Shown one piece after another: positions 1 to 6,301 of a stretch of DNA of 12,134 nucleotides; within the stretch, counting starts at the first letter, position 1, and every line of letters begins with the position of its first letter. Origin of the DNA: PVC group bacterium. GTDB taxonomy: Bacteria; Verrucomicrobiota; Kiritimatiellia; SS1-B-03-39; UBA6053. The notes beneath the pieces are model-generated. The model saw only the letters and a list, made by a program, of their open reading frames with translations, was not told the DNA's origin and searched no databases. The stretch covers positions 1 to 12,134 of the forward strand of contig PXAS01000062.1 of NCBI GenBank assembly GCA_003565815.1, written 5' to 3'. The translations under genes were made by a program, and so were the position numbers.

Positions 1-609
1 GAATACGCCGCCGTCGACCATGGCCGCGTTCCGTTTTTTGGAGGGACGCTTGAGCGAATGCCCCGGGAAATAGCCGGGGGCGGAACAGGAACTTTTGACA
101 ATCTCCCAGAGTGGTTTGTTTCGAATGGTTTTGTCGGAGCTGCGGCTCTTGAAGACCACGGGCTCATGGTGGGTTGCATCGAAGGATTGAATCAGGAGGG
201 ACATCTTCACATCGCCAAGCTTGATCACTTTGCCGTTTTGCGTGAATTCGGCTTTGAGCACCTTCTCCAAGCCGCTGTCGCGATGAAGGGGGGCACTGAA
301 TCCCTGGCTTAGGGTGCGAAACACCCGGTCGGTGATGACCCGGAACCGGGGTTTGAAAATGATGGGGCCTTGGGAAATGTATAAAGCAATGATCTCGGAA
401 ATCGGACGACCCGTGGCAATACCCGCCGCAAGAATACTGCCGGTGGAGGTTCCGGCAATCAGGTCGAACTTGTCCCTGAGAATATTGGTCTGCTCCAAAT
501 CCACGCCATCCGGATTGGGCAGTGACTTTTCAATCGCCTGCAGAATCACCGCCGTGGCCAGGCCGCGAATGCCGCCGCCATCAATCGCAAGTATTGTTTT
601 GGTGCTCAT
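1..609 (-). CDS. Patatin-like phospholipase, N-terminal 203 residues (runs off left edge)
   Basis: Reading from ATG at 609 down to base 1 is open throughout, and the gene continues beyond the window. The protein begins MSTKTILAIDGGGIRG, which holds the patatin oxyanion-hole motif (G11-G12-G13-I-R15-G16). The nucleophile elbow GTSTG follows at 53-57 (Ser55). Near the visible end are the SxAPGYF-like segment and the catalytic DGG motif (Asp199). Both members of the Ser/Asp dyad are therefore present, and an active lipid acyl hydrolase is expected. There is no signal peptide, so it is probably cytosolic. The start is chosen because a GGGAGA ribosome-binding site lies 6 bases upstream; the nearby ATG at 614 stops after two codons. 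Such proteins can be housekeeping lipases or CBASS-type antiphage effectors (CapV-like). The neighbours that would decide this lie outside the window. Confidence 0.93.
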   Translation of the reverse strand, partial: MSTKTILAIDGGGIRGLATAVILQAIEKSLPNPDGVDLEQTNILRDKFDLIAGTSTGSILAAGIATGRPISEIIALYISQGPIIFKPRFRVITDRVFRTLSQGFSAPLHRDSGLEKVLKAEFTQNGKVIKLGDVKMSLLIQSFDATHHEPVVFKSRSSDKTIRNKPLWEIVKSSCSAPGYFPGHSLKRPSKKRNAAMVDGGVF

Positions 610-677
610 TTCATGTCTCCCATCGACCAGAGAGGTTCAAGTTCCCAAACCAGACAAGCTTCAGAAAGGGAGCGTCT

Positions 678-697
678 TCCGGGGCGGCGGCCCCGGA
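678..697. repeat. GC-rich hairpin upstream of the patatin gene
   Basis: TCCGGGGC and GCCCCGGA form a perfect 8-bp stem around a 4-base loop. It has no T-run on either side, so it is not a typical intrinsic terminator. It lies about 70 bp upstream of the patatin start. Confidence 0.5.
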
Positions 698-714
698 GGT
701 AGCGGGTGAAAACG

Positions 715-865
715 TTCAGAGTTCCGCGTTTACGCGGTTTCGGGGAGGCAGCTTCAGCGCCGACCTCTTTCGGCACGACCATGACCCTGGCCCTGGCAAT
801 GCTCCCGAAAAGGACTCCGGGCCTGAAGGCCCATCGCGGAAACCGCGTGAACGCGGAACTCTGAA
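715..865. repeat. Long inverted repeat, 27-bp arms (715-741 / 839-865)
   Basis: The left arm at 715-741 and the right arm at 839-865 are reverse complements with one mismatch in 27 bases. They enclose 97 bp. Each arm itself contains a short dyad (CCGCGT/ACGCGG), so the whole could fold as nested hairpins. The right arm overlaps the first unit of the 24-bp tandem repeat. No open frame inside looks like a transposase. This may be a REP- or MITE-like non-coding element. Whether it is multi-copy cannot be seen from one window. Confidence 0.7.
819..832. repeat. GGGCC/GGCCC hairpin, first of a pair
   Basis: GGGCC-TGAA-GGCCC forms a 5-bp stem and is followed by ATCGCGG. The hairpin at 935-955 ends in the same way (GGCCC then TTCGCGG). 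The 12-base strings at 828-839 and 948-959 match at 11 positions, so these are two copies of one module flanking the tandem repeat. Confidence 0.5.
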
Positions 866-928
866 TTTTTCTGAACGCGGGGCTCTGAAATTTTCTAACC
901 GCGGGACTCTGAATCTTTCCGCACGCGG
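849..928. repeat. 24-bp tandem repeat, about 3.3 copies
   Basis: Three 24-base units lie at 849-872, 873-896 and 897-920, with a partial unit at 921-928. The shared core is an (A/C)CGCGG box, then CTCTGAA, then a T-rich tail ending TTCT or TTCC. Because the period is 24, each frame reads an 8-residue peptide repeat (for example ERGTLNFS on the plus strand). Several frames stay open as a result, which can mislead gene callers. I regard it as non-coding. Confidence 0.8.
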
Positions 929-934
929 ATTGCG

Positions 935-955
935 GAAGGGCTCCAAAGGCCCTTC
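935..955. repeat. GAAGGGC/GCCCTTC hairpin, second of a pair
   Basis: A perfect 7-bp stem around a 7-base loop. It pairs with the hairpin at 819-832 as a diverged copy on the far side of the tandem repeat. Confidence 0.55.
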
Positions 956-1028
956 GCGGCGACGGTGCATATGTAAAAAGGTTTCTTTCTCCTATCATGC
1001 CTCCATCATAGCATAGGTTCCTGAATTT

Positions 1029-1056
1029 GGCTATCGGGGCACGTCCCCTATTTGCC
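1029..1056. repeat. GGC-TATC-GGGG-CACGT-CCCC-TATTT-GCC imperfect palindrome
   Basis: GGGG at 1036-1039 pairs with CCCC at 1045-1048, and GGC at 1029-1031 pairs with GCC at 1054-1056, leaving an internal loop. The shape and the bases resemble the imperfect hairpins bound by IS200/IS605-like or REP-associated Y1 transposases. No transposase gene is nearby, so this would be an orphan site. The assignment rests on resemblance only. Confidence 0.35.
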
Positions 1057-1192
1057 CAGGTCATGAAGTTACTCATCCTCTCCGACATCCCCTCCCTCCC
1101 CCTGAAAGGCACTTCCGGGAATACGCCGCTCCTCACGATATTCTCACGTTTCGCCGCTTTACTTTTCTCCGAAAAACGGAGAAAGGGAACGG

Positions 1193-2923
1193 ATGCCGAC
1201 ACCCGATCCCCCCCTGTTGATCATGGATGCCATCGGGCCGTTCATGTCCAATCTGAGCCGACATCGGGTCAACTGGTCCAAAATCGATTTCACCCGCCTG
1301 GAACGAGAGGGATGCCTGGACCCCTTGCGGCTGGCCGCCGTGGACCGTCTGTTCGCCCGCTATTGCGCCCGGGTGGCCGCCGACGGCGCCAATGCGATTG
1401 CCTTGGACGATCTGGCCCACTTGTATCTCCATCCCGGCCATCCCATCCCACTTCTCAAAAAGCTGGAAAACTACCGCGCCGCCTACACCCGCTGGTTTGC
1501 CATGGCCGCCGCGGCCGGACTCGATGTATATCTGAACACGGACATTCTTTTCCACACCCCCGAAACCCTCGGGGAAATCGGAACCCGCCCGGCCGCCGCC
1601 ACGCGATTCCTCGCCGAGGCCTGTGAAAGCGTGTTGCGTGATTTTCCCATGGTGCGCGGCATCTTTTTCCGTCTCGGCGAATGCGACGGGCAGGACGTGC
1701 GCGGCGATTTCCACAGCCAATTGGTCATCCGAACCCCCAAACAGGCCAACCGGATGTTGCGTGGGTTGTTGCCCATCTTCGAACGGCTGGGGCGGAAATG
1801 CATTCTCCGCACCTGGACCGTCGGCGCTTACCCCATCGGAGACCTGATCTGGAATGCCGACACCTTGGAACGGACCCTCGACAAGCTCGACAGTCCGGCG
1901 CTGTTGCTGTCCATGAAATACGGCGAATCCGATTTTTTTCGCCATCTGCGGCTCAACAAGCAATTTTTTCTCAACAAAGTTCCCAAACTCATCGAATTGC
2001 AAACCAAACGCGAATACGAGGGATCCGGCGAGTACCCTTCATTCGTCGGTTTCGACTACGAACAATATTTGCAAGAACTTGACGGAGCCGAAAACATCGT
2101 CGGCGCCCATCTCTGGTGTCAAAGCGGCGGATGGACCTGTTTCCGCCGACTGAGTTATCTGGAGCCCGCCGGAATTTGGAACGAAATCAATACCTTTGTG
2201 ACCCTGCGCATGATTCGGGACCGGATGCGCGTCGAGGAGGCGGTGGCCGCGTTTGCGGCCGAACGGCTGCCCGACGCGCCCGTTCCCGCCTTGCTCGAAC
2301 TCCTCCGCCTTTCCGACGAAGTCATCAAAGAATTGCTGTATCTCGACGAATTCGCCCGCCAGCCCATCTATTTTCGGCGGACCCGCATTCCCCCGCAACT
2401 CATGGTCTATTGGGATCATATTTTTGTGAACCATACCTTGCGCAAAGTGCTGCGCTGTTTTGTGCGGGATCCCGACACAAAGGTCCGCCAAGCCCGAAGC
2501 GCCCTCAAAAAAATCGAGAAAATGCGACATCTGGCCGACACCTGCGGGCTCCCCGGAGAAGACATCGCATTCATGCGCGACACCTTTGCCATTCTCGCCG
2601 CCGCCCGGGAATACGCCCTGCTTCCCCATCGTCCCGAGCACCTGCAAACCCTCCGCGACCTCAAACGCGTCTACAAAAAAACCTGGACCCACCGCTACCG
2701 CTATGCGGTCAAACTCGACTTCGAACGCCAGCGGTTGCCCCGCTCGCGTTTCAACCTGCTCATGCGTCTGTTTTTCCGACACGAACGCGATTACCGTCGC
2801 CTGGACAAAATGCTCACCGTCTGGTTATTGGGCAAACTGTATCCCCTCCTCCGTCTCGGTGGCCGCCGCTTTTTCACCTTTGCCAACAAGCAGGCCATGG
2901 GCATCGGCAGTGTCTTTCGATAA
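1193..2923 (+). CDS. Large cytosolic protein of uncertain function, possibly a TIM-barrel glycosidase relative
   Basis: 576 residues with no signal peptide or membrane segment. I do not recognise the family firmly. The N-terminal 335 residues are rich in short hydrophobic strands that end in polar conserved-looking motifs, as in TIM-barrel glycosidases. Examples are LNTD (114-117), FRLGECDG (159-166), RTWTVGAYPIGDLIWN (206-221), SMKYGESDFF (240-249), ELQTKREYEGSGE (268-280), and HLWCQSGGWTCF (306-317). The Glu, Asp and Trp residues here could form a sugar-binding cleft, and the pattern is loosely like alpha-glucuronidases (GH67). The C-terminal 240 residues are basic and helical. The start at 1193 has a purine-rich GGAGAAAGG about 6 bases upstream; Met11 is an alternative. 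It converges with the broken phosphoesterase gene. Hypothetical protein is the safe label. Confidence 0.75.
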   Translation: MPTPDPPLLIMDAIGPFMSNLSRHRVNWSKIDFTRLEREGCLDPLRLAAVDRLFARYCARVAADGANAIALDDLAHLYLHPGHPIPLLKKLENYRAAYTRWFAMAAAAGLDVYLNTDILFHTPETLGEIGTRPAAATRFLAEACESVLRDFPMVRGIFFRLGECDGQDVRGDFHSQLVIRTPKQANRMLRGLLPIFERLGRKCILRTWTVGAYPIGDLIWNADTLERTLDKLDSPALLLSMKYGESDFFRHLRLNKQFFLNKVPKLIELQTKREYEGSGEYPSFVGFDYEQYLQELDGAENIVGAHLWCQSGGWTCFRRLSYLEPAGIWNEINTFVTLRMIRDRMRVEEAVAAFAAERLPDAPVPALLELLRLSDEVIKELLYLDEFARQPIYFRRTRIPPQLMVYWDHIFVNHTLRKVLRCFVRDPDTKVRQARSALKKIEKMRHLADTCGLPGEDIAFMRDTFAILAAAREYALLPHRPEHLQTLRDLKRVYKKTWTHRYRYAVKLDFERQRLPRSRFNLLMRLFFRHERDYRRLDKMLTVWLLGKLYPLLRLGGRRFFTFANKQAMGIGSVFR

Positions 2924-2933
2924 CCCAACCGTT

Positions 2934-2983
2934 CGCGACAGGGACTGTCGCGCTACGCCGTGGATCGGCAGTCCCTTGCCGAT
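2934..2983. repeat. Pair of hairpins between convergent genes
   Basis: CGCGACAG-GGA-CTGTCGCG (2934-2952) has a perfect 8-bp stem. ATCGGCA-GTCCCT-TGCCGAT (2964-2983) has a perfect 7-bp stem. The AGGGACTG of the first is complementary to the CAGTCCCT of the second, so they can also pair with each other. Neither has a T-run, which makes a classic terminator unlikely, though they may block readthrough between the convergent transcripts. The composition suggests a dispersed extragenic palindrome. The second hairpin lies inside the tail of the broken phosphoesterase reading frame, so insertion of the element may have altered that tail. Confidence 0.6.
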
Positions 2984-3370
2984 GTCTCGGCTTCCCGCAT
3001 CCGGGTTTCGTCCCATTGCAACAACTCCAGGGTGCCATCCCGATGTTCCGCCAAAAGGGTGCAATGCTCCACCCAGTCGCCGGTATTGTAATACGTGACC
3101 CCCTCCCGTTGCAAAATGCCCGGCTGGTGAATGTGCCCGGTGATGATGCCCGCGGCCTTTCGTTCCCGGGCCATGGCAAACATCGCATCCTCATAGTTTC
3201 CGCCGCAAACGGAGCCCGTCGACGATGTCCCCCAACAGGTAAAGGGTGTCCGCGTCATGTCGGGCCAAAAAATCCGCCAAACATTCGGCCCGGGCCGCTT
3301 TCATGCCCAGATGGACGTCCGAAATCCAAAGGCTGCGATAACGCGTCTTGTTGGGATCAATTTGAAGCAT
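2953..3370 (-). pseudogene. Metallophosphoesterase (UDP-diacylglucosamine pyrophosphatase-like), internal deletion and frameshift
   Basis: The N-terminal part (MLQIDPNKTRYRSLWISDVH and on) has the family's DVHLG motif and GDIVDG motif and reads to LRLRR, then stops at 3191. A different frame resumes at once with NYEDAMFAMARERKAAG, then the metal-binding GHIHQPG motif, the NTGDWVEHC segment and a normal-looking C terminus, ending at 2953. In intact relatives of this type (about 260-280 residues) roughly 130 residues lie between these blocks, including the GNHD motif. Here they are missing and the frame is shifted. The joint is near 3197-3205 (about GCGGCGGAAAC). No working enzyme is expected. 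The start at 3370 has GGAGAAACACC before it and overlaps the glycosyltransferase stop by 14 bases, so it was the third gene of the operon. Confidence 0.88.
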
Positions 3371-4784
3371 GGTGTTTCTCCGGGCGTGGGTTGACAAAGC
3401 GGTGCAAATCCCAAAAGGCCTCGAAGGAGGCCTCCGGGGTAAATTGGCGGGCGTGTTTCCGGGCCTCGGATTTCCAAGCCGTCAGGCGGGCGCCATCGGC
3501 CAGGACATCGTCGAGGGCATCCGCGAAGCGTTGCGGGGTCACCTCAGGCACCACCCGTCCGGTGCGTTCCGGGAGCATGGCATCGCGGGGGCCGCCCCGA
3601 TCGGAAACCAAGACGGGCAGCCCCGAAGCCTGGGCTTCAAGGATCCCCCGACCCAAGGTGTCCGTTTCACTTGGGAAGACAAACAAATCCCCGGACGCGA
3701 AGGCTGCGGAGAGCGCGTCCCCCTTCAACACCCCCGTGAATACAGCGGGCGTTTCAGCCAATTCGCGCATCATCTCCTCCCGATAGGGACCGTCGCCCAC
3801 AATGACCAAGGTCGCATCGCTTCGGTTTGCCAACAAGCGTTTGTAGGCGGCGGCAAGCAAGGGCAAATTTTTCTCGCGCGAGATACGGCCCACGTAGATC
3901 AACACCGGTGTGGCGGCATCCGCCCCCCAGGTTTTGCGCAGACCCTCGTCCCGACGGGCCGGGGAAAATTGCTCCAAGGCCACCCCGCGTCCCACGACTC
4001 GCACCCGATCCGGTTCCAGTCCGTGGGCAATCAAATCCCGCCGGGTGGATTCCGAAGGTGCGGCCACCCGGTCCATTTGCCCGTAAAACCAAACCATGAA
4101 GGCCCAGGTGAAGGCCTCCAAATCCTCATTCCCCGTCAGTTCGCCCACATAACGGGGAAAATCCGTGTGATATGTCCCGCAAACCGGAACACCGGCGTCC
4201 CGGGCGAGCCGCATCCCCATCAGTCCCATGGGTCCCGGGGTGGAAAGATGGGCCACGTCAAACGGATGACCGCGCATGTATGCCGAAACCGCCTTGACGT
4301 CCGGCACCGGGATCTCCAGGCCGTCATACGAACTCATCCGCAGGCTTCCGACCTTCGGAAAGCACTTCGATCCGGGTATCCGACACTCGGAAGCGGCCAT
4401 GTGCAGGAAAAAAGGACGTCCCTGGTGTTGGGCTTCTTCCGCCCAGCCCTCCAAGGTCAAGGAAACCCCGCTCAAATGTTCCGGCGCATCCACGAACAGG
4501 GCCACCGTCGGCTCCAGGGTATGCGGGAAGGCCTCTTCCACATGCGTCAGGGTCGAAACCTCCTCCGGGGCCACGCCCGGTTCGTAGCTGACTTTCATCT
4601 GCGTGAACATTGTCAGGGCCACCTGCGCCGGATGCAAGCTCGGAAGCGAATCCTCGCCCGTTCGCGGACGCGGCATCCGCATGAGCATGTTCGCGAAATT
4701 CACATAATCCTTGGGACGCCACTGTCGGGCCCCCTTGAGGTTTTCCAATACCGTTTGCAGTCGTTCTTGAAAACACGCGTTCAT
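3357..4784 (-). CDS. Family 4 (GT-B) glycosyltransferase, SqdX/MgdA-like
   Basis: 475 residues. After about 90 unfamiliar N-terminal residues, the GT-B N-domain starts at TVALFVDAPEHLSGVSLTL (93-111). It includes HLSTPGPMGLMG (179-190) and GTYHTDFPRYVG (203-214), hallmarks of the sulfoquinovosyl- and glucosyl-diacylglycerol synthase branch. The C-domain has IYVGRISREKN (296-306), VIVGDGPYREEM (327-338), FVFPSETDTLGRGILEAQASG (368-388, nucleotide-sugar site with D375-x7-E383) and VSDRGGPRD. A membrane-surface enzyme adding a sugar from a nucleotide donor to a lipid is likely; the exact product is unknown. The frame is open further upstream to 5174, but that part is the antisense-phase reading of the PAP2 gene. 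ATG 4784 overlaps the PAP2 stop as TGATG and has a perfect AAGGAGGT ribosome-binding site. Confidence 0.93.
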   Translation of the reverse strand: MNACFQERLQTVLENLKGARQWRPKDYVNFANMLMRMPRPRTGEDSLPSLHPAQVALTMFTQMKVSYEPGVAPEEVSTLTHVEEAFPHTLEPTVALFVDAPEHLSGVSLTLEGWAEEAQHQGRPFFLHMAASECRIPGSKCFPKVGSLRMSSYDGLEIPVPDVKAVSAYMRGHPFDVAHLSTPGPMGLMGMRLARDAGVPVCGTYHTDFPRYVGELTGNEDLEAFTWAFMVWFYGQMDRVAAPSESTRRDLIAHGLEPDRVRVVGRGVALEQFSPARRDEGLRKTWGADAATPVLIYVGRISREKNLPLLAAAYKRLLANRSDATLVIVGDGPYREEMMRELAETPAVFTGVLKGDALSAAFASGDLFVFPSETDTLGRGILEAQASGLPVLVSDRGGPRDAMLPERTGRVVPEVTPQRFADALDDVLADGARLTAWKSEARKHARQFTPEASFEAFWDLHRFVNPRPEKHHASN

Positions 4785-5335
4785 CACATACCTCCTTGGA
4801 TCAAGGTGAAAAAACTGCCCGCAACCGCCGCGCAAAAACTGCCCAACACCGCTCCCGCGACAATGTCCAAGGGGAAATGCAGGCGATTGTAGACCCGTGA
4901 ATACCCCACCGACACCGCGAAAAGAACCGCCCAGGGGGCAAAAACCGGGTAAAAGCCCAACACCGTCCCCGCAAGCACGCAGGCGCCGGCGGTGTGGCCA
5001 CTTGGAAAACTGTATTGATCGGGAACCGGCAACAGATTGATGCGATCCAAATCCACATGACAGGGTCGCGGGCGCTTGCAAGCGTGTTTGATCCATTTGT
5101 ACGCCGGCAACTCCAAGGCGAAGCCCAATGCCAGGCAGAGCGCGAACCCAAACGCATCCGGTGCCCCCGCCCACCAGGCGATCAAAGGCGGCAAAATGTA
5201 AAAGGGCCCGTCAGCCAAACGACTCAAGACGCCATTCCATGCCCTCCCCGTCAGAGAAGGATGGGGAGGTGCCAGCAACAGAAACAACATCCTGTCTCCG
5301 GCCGCACACCGTTCAAATAGAGCTGTAAACGTCAT
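4784..5335 (-). CDS. PAP2-family membrane phosphatase
   Basis: 183 residues, rich in hydrophobic segments (about 44-56, 61-76, 115-130, 133-146, 157-176), so an integral inner-membrane protein. All three PAP2 signature motifs are present: K83-x6-R90-P91, P111-S-G-H114 and S146-R147-x5-H153-x3-D157. These form the catalytic vanadium-haloperoxidase-like site that removes phosphate from lipid phosphates or polyprenyl pyrophosphates. It is first in an operon with a lipid-type glycosyltransferase, so a glycolipid or undecaprenyl-phosphate role fits. The stop codon shares one base with the next start. The start at 5335 has no clear Shine-Dalgarno sequence and sits in one arm of an inverted repeat. 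Confidence 0.93.
   Translation of the reverse strand: MTFTALFERCAAGDRMLFLLLAPPHPSLTGRAWNGVLSRLADGPFYILPPLIAWWAGAPDAFGFALCLALGFALELPAYKWIKHACKRPRPCHVDLDRINLLPVPDQYSFPSGHTAGACVLAGTVLGFYPVFAPWAVLFAVSVGYSRVYNRLHFPLDIVAGAVLGSFCAAVAGSFFTLIQGGM
4790..4797 (-). promoter_or_regulatory. Strong ribosome-binding site (AAGGAGGT) for the glycosyltransferase
   Basis: AAGGAGGT on the minus strand ends 5 bases before ATG 4784 and lies inside the last codons of the PAP2 gene. With the TGATG stop/start overlap it points to translational coupling. It also decides the start against the much longer open frame reaching 5174. Confidence 0.85.
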
Positions 5336-5355
5336 GGTGTCTGTTATGCACCATG
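5333..5355. promoter_or_regulatory. Inverted repeat covering the PAP2 start codon
   Basis: CATGGTG (5333-5339) and CACCATG (5349-5355) are perfect 7-bp arms separated by 9 bases. On the minus-strand transcript the PAP2 AUG lies in the 3' arm, so a hairpin could hide the start codon. It could equally be a DNA operator. Both readings are inference. Confidence 0.4.
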
Positions 5356-5405
5356 GATGTTACCCATTGATGGGAGGTATGTTAGAATTTGAAATTCATT
5401 TTCTT

Positions 5406-5424
5406 TTGAAAAGCGCTTGCAAAA
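5406..5424. promoter_or_regulatory. LacI-type operator-like palindrome (AAGCGCTT core)
   Basis: In the divergent gap between the PAP2 operon and the lipoprotein gene, TTGAA-AAGCGCTT-GCAAA contains the perfect 8-bp AAGCGCTT palindrome typical of LacI/GalR-family operators. The outer half-sites match only partly. A loose promoter (TTGCAA at 5417, TTAATT at 5440, spacer 17) overlaps it on the plus strand. Confidence 0.35.
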
Positions 5425-5491
5425 CACCCCAATGTGATGTTAATTATGTTCTTAACATTTTGACAGCATACGGTCTGCGTCAAACCCAGTA

Positions 5492-6169
5492 ATGAAATAT
5501 ACACTCCCCATTTTAATTCCGCTCTCCCTGTTCATGATCTCCTGTGGTCAGATCCAGGACATTGTGCCCATGCCCGAAATCCCGTTTTTCGGGTCACAAT
5601 CCGCACCCTCCGATCCAGACGAAATCACGGGAGCCAAAGGCACAAACTCCAAGAACGCAAACGCCAAGGCCGATCAAGGAAAAAGGGACATCGCGGCCCA
5701 AGACCGGGAAACGTCACGGGCCGCGCCGCGCACAAGCGCCGCTGAGAAATCAGTCACTCGCAACGTAGAAGCGTCCGAATTTTTCAAGCAGGCCCGCACC
5801 ATCGGCATTGGAACCTCCGAAAGGGTCCTGATTCGCCGTTTGGGCCCCCCGCATGCCACCGTGGACATGGGGGCGGAAAAAGTCCACATGTATCATGGGG
5901 TAATGCTGACCATTGCCGACGACCACATCGTGTCGATGCCGGATGATTTCACGGAAAAACTTCAAAGGGGCATTGAATCCGAAATGCTTGCCGATGCCTC
6001 GCGGTCTTCGTCGAGAAGTCACGGTCTCCAAAGGCCGGAATCCCGCTTGGAAAGCTCCGCGAATGAACGGAAGGCCGAAGTAAAGGAGGCCAAGCCGCAC
6101 AATCAAGGGAGTGTGATGGCCAGAAGGAAGATGGTTCAGGATGTGATGGACATGGTCAGGTCCGAATAA
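5492..6169 (+). CDS. Small outer-envelope lipoprotein with a weak BamE/SmpA-like domain
   Basis: 225 residues. The N terminus is a lipoprotein signal peptide: Lys2, a hydrophobic stretch (4-15) and a lipobox-like MISC with Cys18 as the lipid-bearing residue. Residues 35-93 are a low-complexity, charged, probably disordered linker. Residues 97-150 form the only folded-looking part, with a GIGTSERVLIRRLGPP segment followed by short strands (VHMYHGVMLTIADDHIVSMP). This is the general pattern of BamE/SmpA-like domains, where a helix precedes a G-x-P turn and a beta sheet. The match is weak. The tail (160-225) is again charged and helical. No clear ribosome-binding site precedes ATG 5492. A terminator follows, so it is a single-gene unit. 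Confidence 0.8.
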   Translation: MKYTLPILIPLSLFMISCGQIQDIVPMPEIPFFGSQSAPSDPDEITGAKGTNSKNANAKADQGKRDIAAQDRETSRAAPRTSAAEKSVTRNVEASEFFKQARTIGIGTSERVLIRRLGPPHATVDMGAEKVHMYHGVMLTIADDHIVSMPDDFTEKLQRGIESEMLADASRSSSRSHGLQRPESRLESSANERKAEVKEAKPHNQGSVMARRKMVQDVMDMVRSE

Positions 6170-6223
6170 TTTACTCCCCCGGGAAAGCACCCGGAGCGGG
6201 ACCCTCTACCTCCACAAATCATC

Positions 6224-6254
6224 AGCCCTGCCAACGACGCGGGGCTGTTTTTTT
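6224..6254 (+). terminator. Intrinsic terminator after the lipoprotein gene
   Basis: AGCCCTGC (6224-6231) pairs with GCGGGGCT (6239-6246) through an 8-bp stem with one G-U pair and a 7-base loop. A run of seven T follows at 6248-6254. It separates the lipoprotein gene from the FkbM/cupin pair. Confidence 0.88.
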
Positions 6255-6301
6255 AACTTTCGACTTGGTAATCCAATCCCGGTCTGTCATTTTGGACAGA
6301 C

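Larger units (their letters stand above)
610..1192. other. 583-bp gene-free stretch with palindromic repeats
   Basis: No convincing gene is seen here. The open frames in this stretch are repetitive Arg/Ser/Pro-rich readings of the repeats, present on both strands at once, which is typical of non-coding repeat DNA. The stretch holds a GC hairpin (678-697), a 27-bp inverted repeat (715-741 and 839-865), a 24-bp tandem repeat (849-928), two further hairpins that share a following TCGCGG box (819-832 and 935-955), and an isolated GGGG/CCCC palindrome (1029-1056). The right part must carry the start signals of the plus-strand gene at 1193. The left part must carry those of the minus-strand patatin gene. 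I see no clear sigma-70 promoter for either. Confidence 0.75.

Noticed and set aside
606..1202. Long minus-strand open frame across the repeat region (and a plus-strand one at 522-1016)
   Set aside because: It reads the tandem and inverted repeats as Arg/Ser/Pro-rich 8-residue peptides, is open in several frames at once, and overlaps the N-terminal end of the patatin gene on the same strand in a different phase.
2116..3786. 556-residue plus-strand open frame
   Set aside because: It is a shifted reading of the 1193-2923 gene followed by antisense of the phosphoesterase and glycosyltransferase genes; composition is Pro/Arg/Ser-rich with no domain.
3369..4892. 507-residue plus-strand open frame
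   Set aside because: Antisense of the glycosyltransferase gene, whose own motifs are unmistakable; the His/Gln/Arg-rich composition is typical of a shadow.
4785..5174. N-terminal extension of the glycosyltransferase up to 5174
   Set aside because: The extension lies inside the PAP2 gene in another frame, whereas ATG 4784 has a perfect ribosome-binding site and a one-base overlap with the PAP2 stop.
5460..5488. TTGACA at 5460 as -35 box for the lipoprotein gene
   Set aside because: The sequence 17 bases later (AACCCA region) is nothing like a -10 box and would place the transcript start inside the gene.
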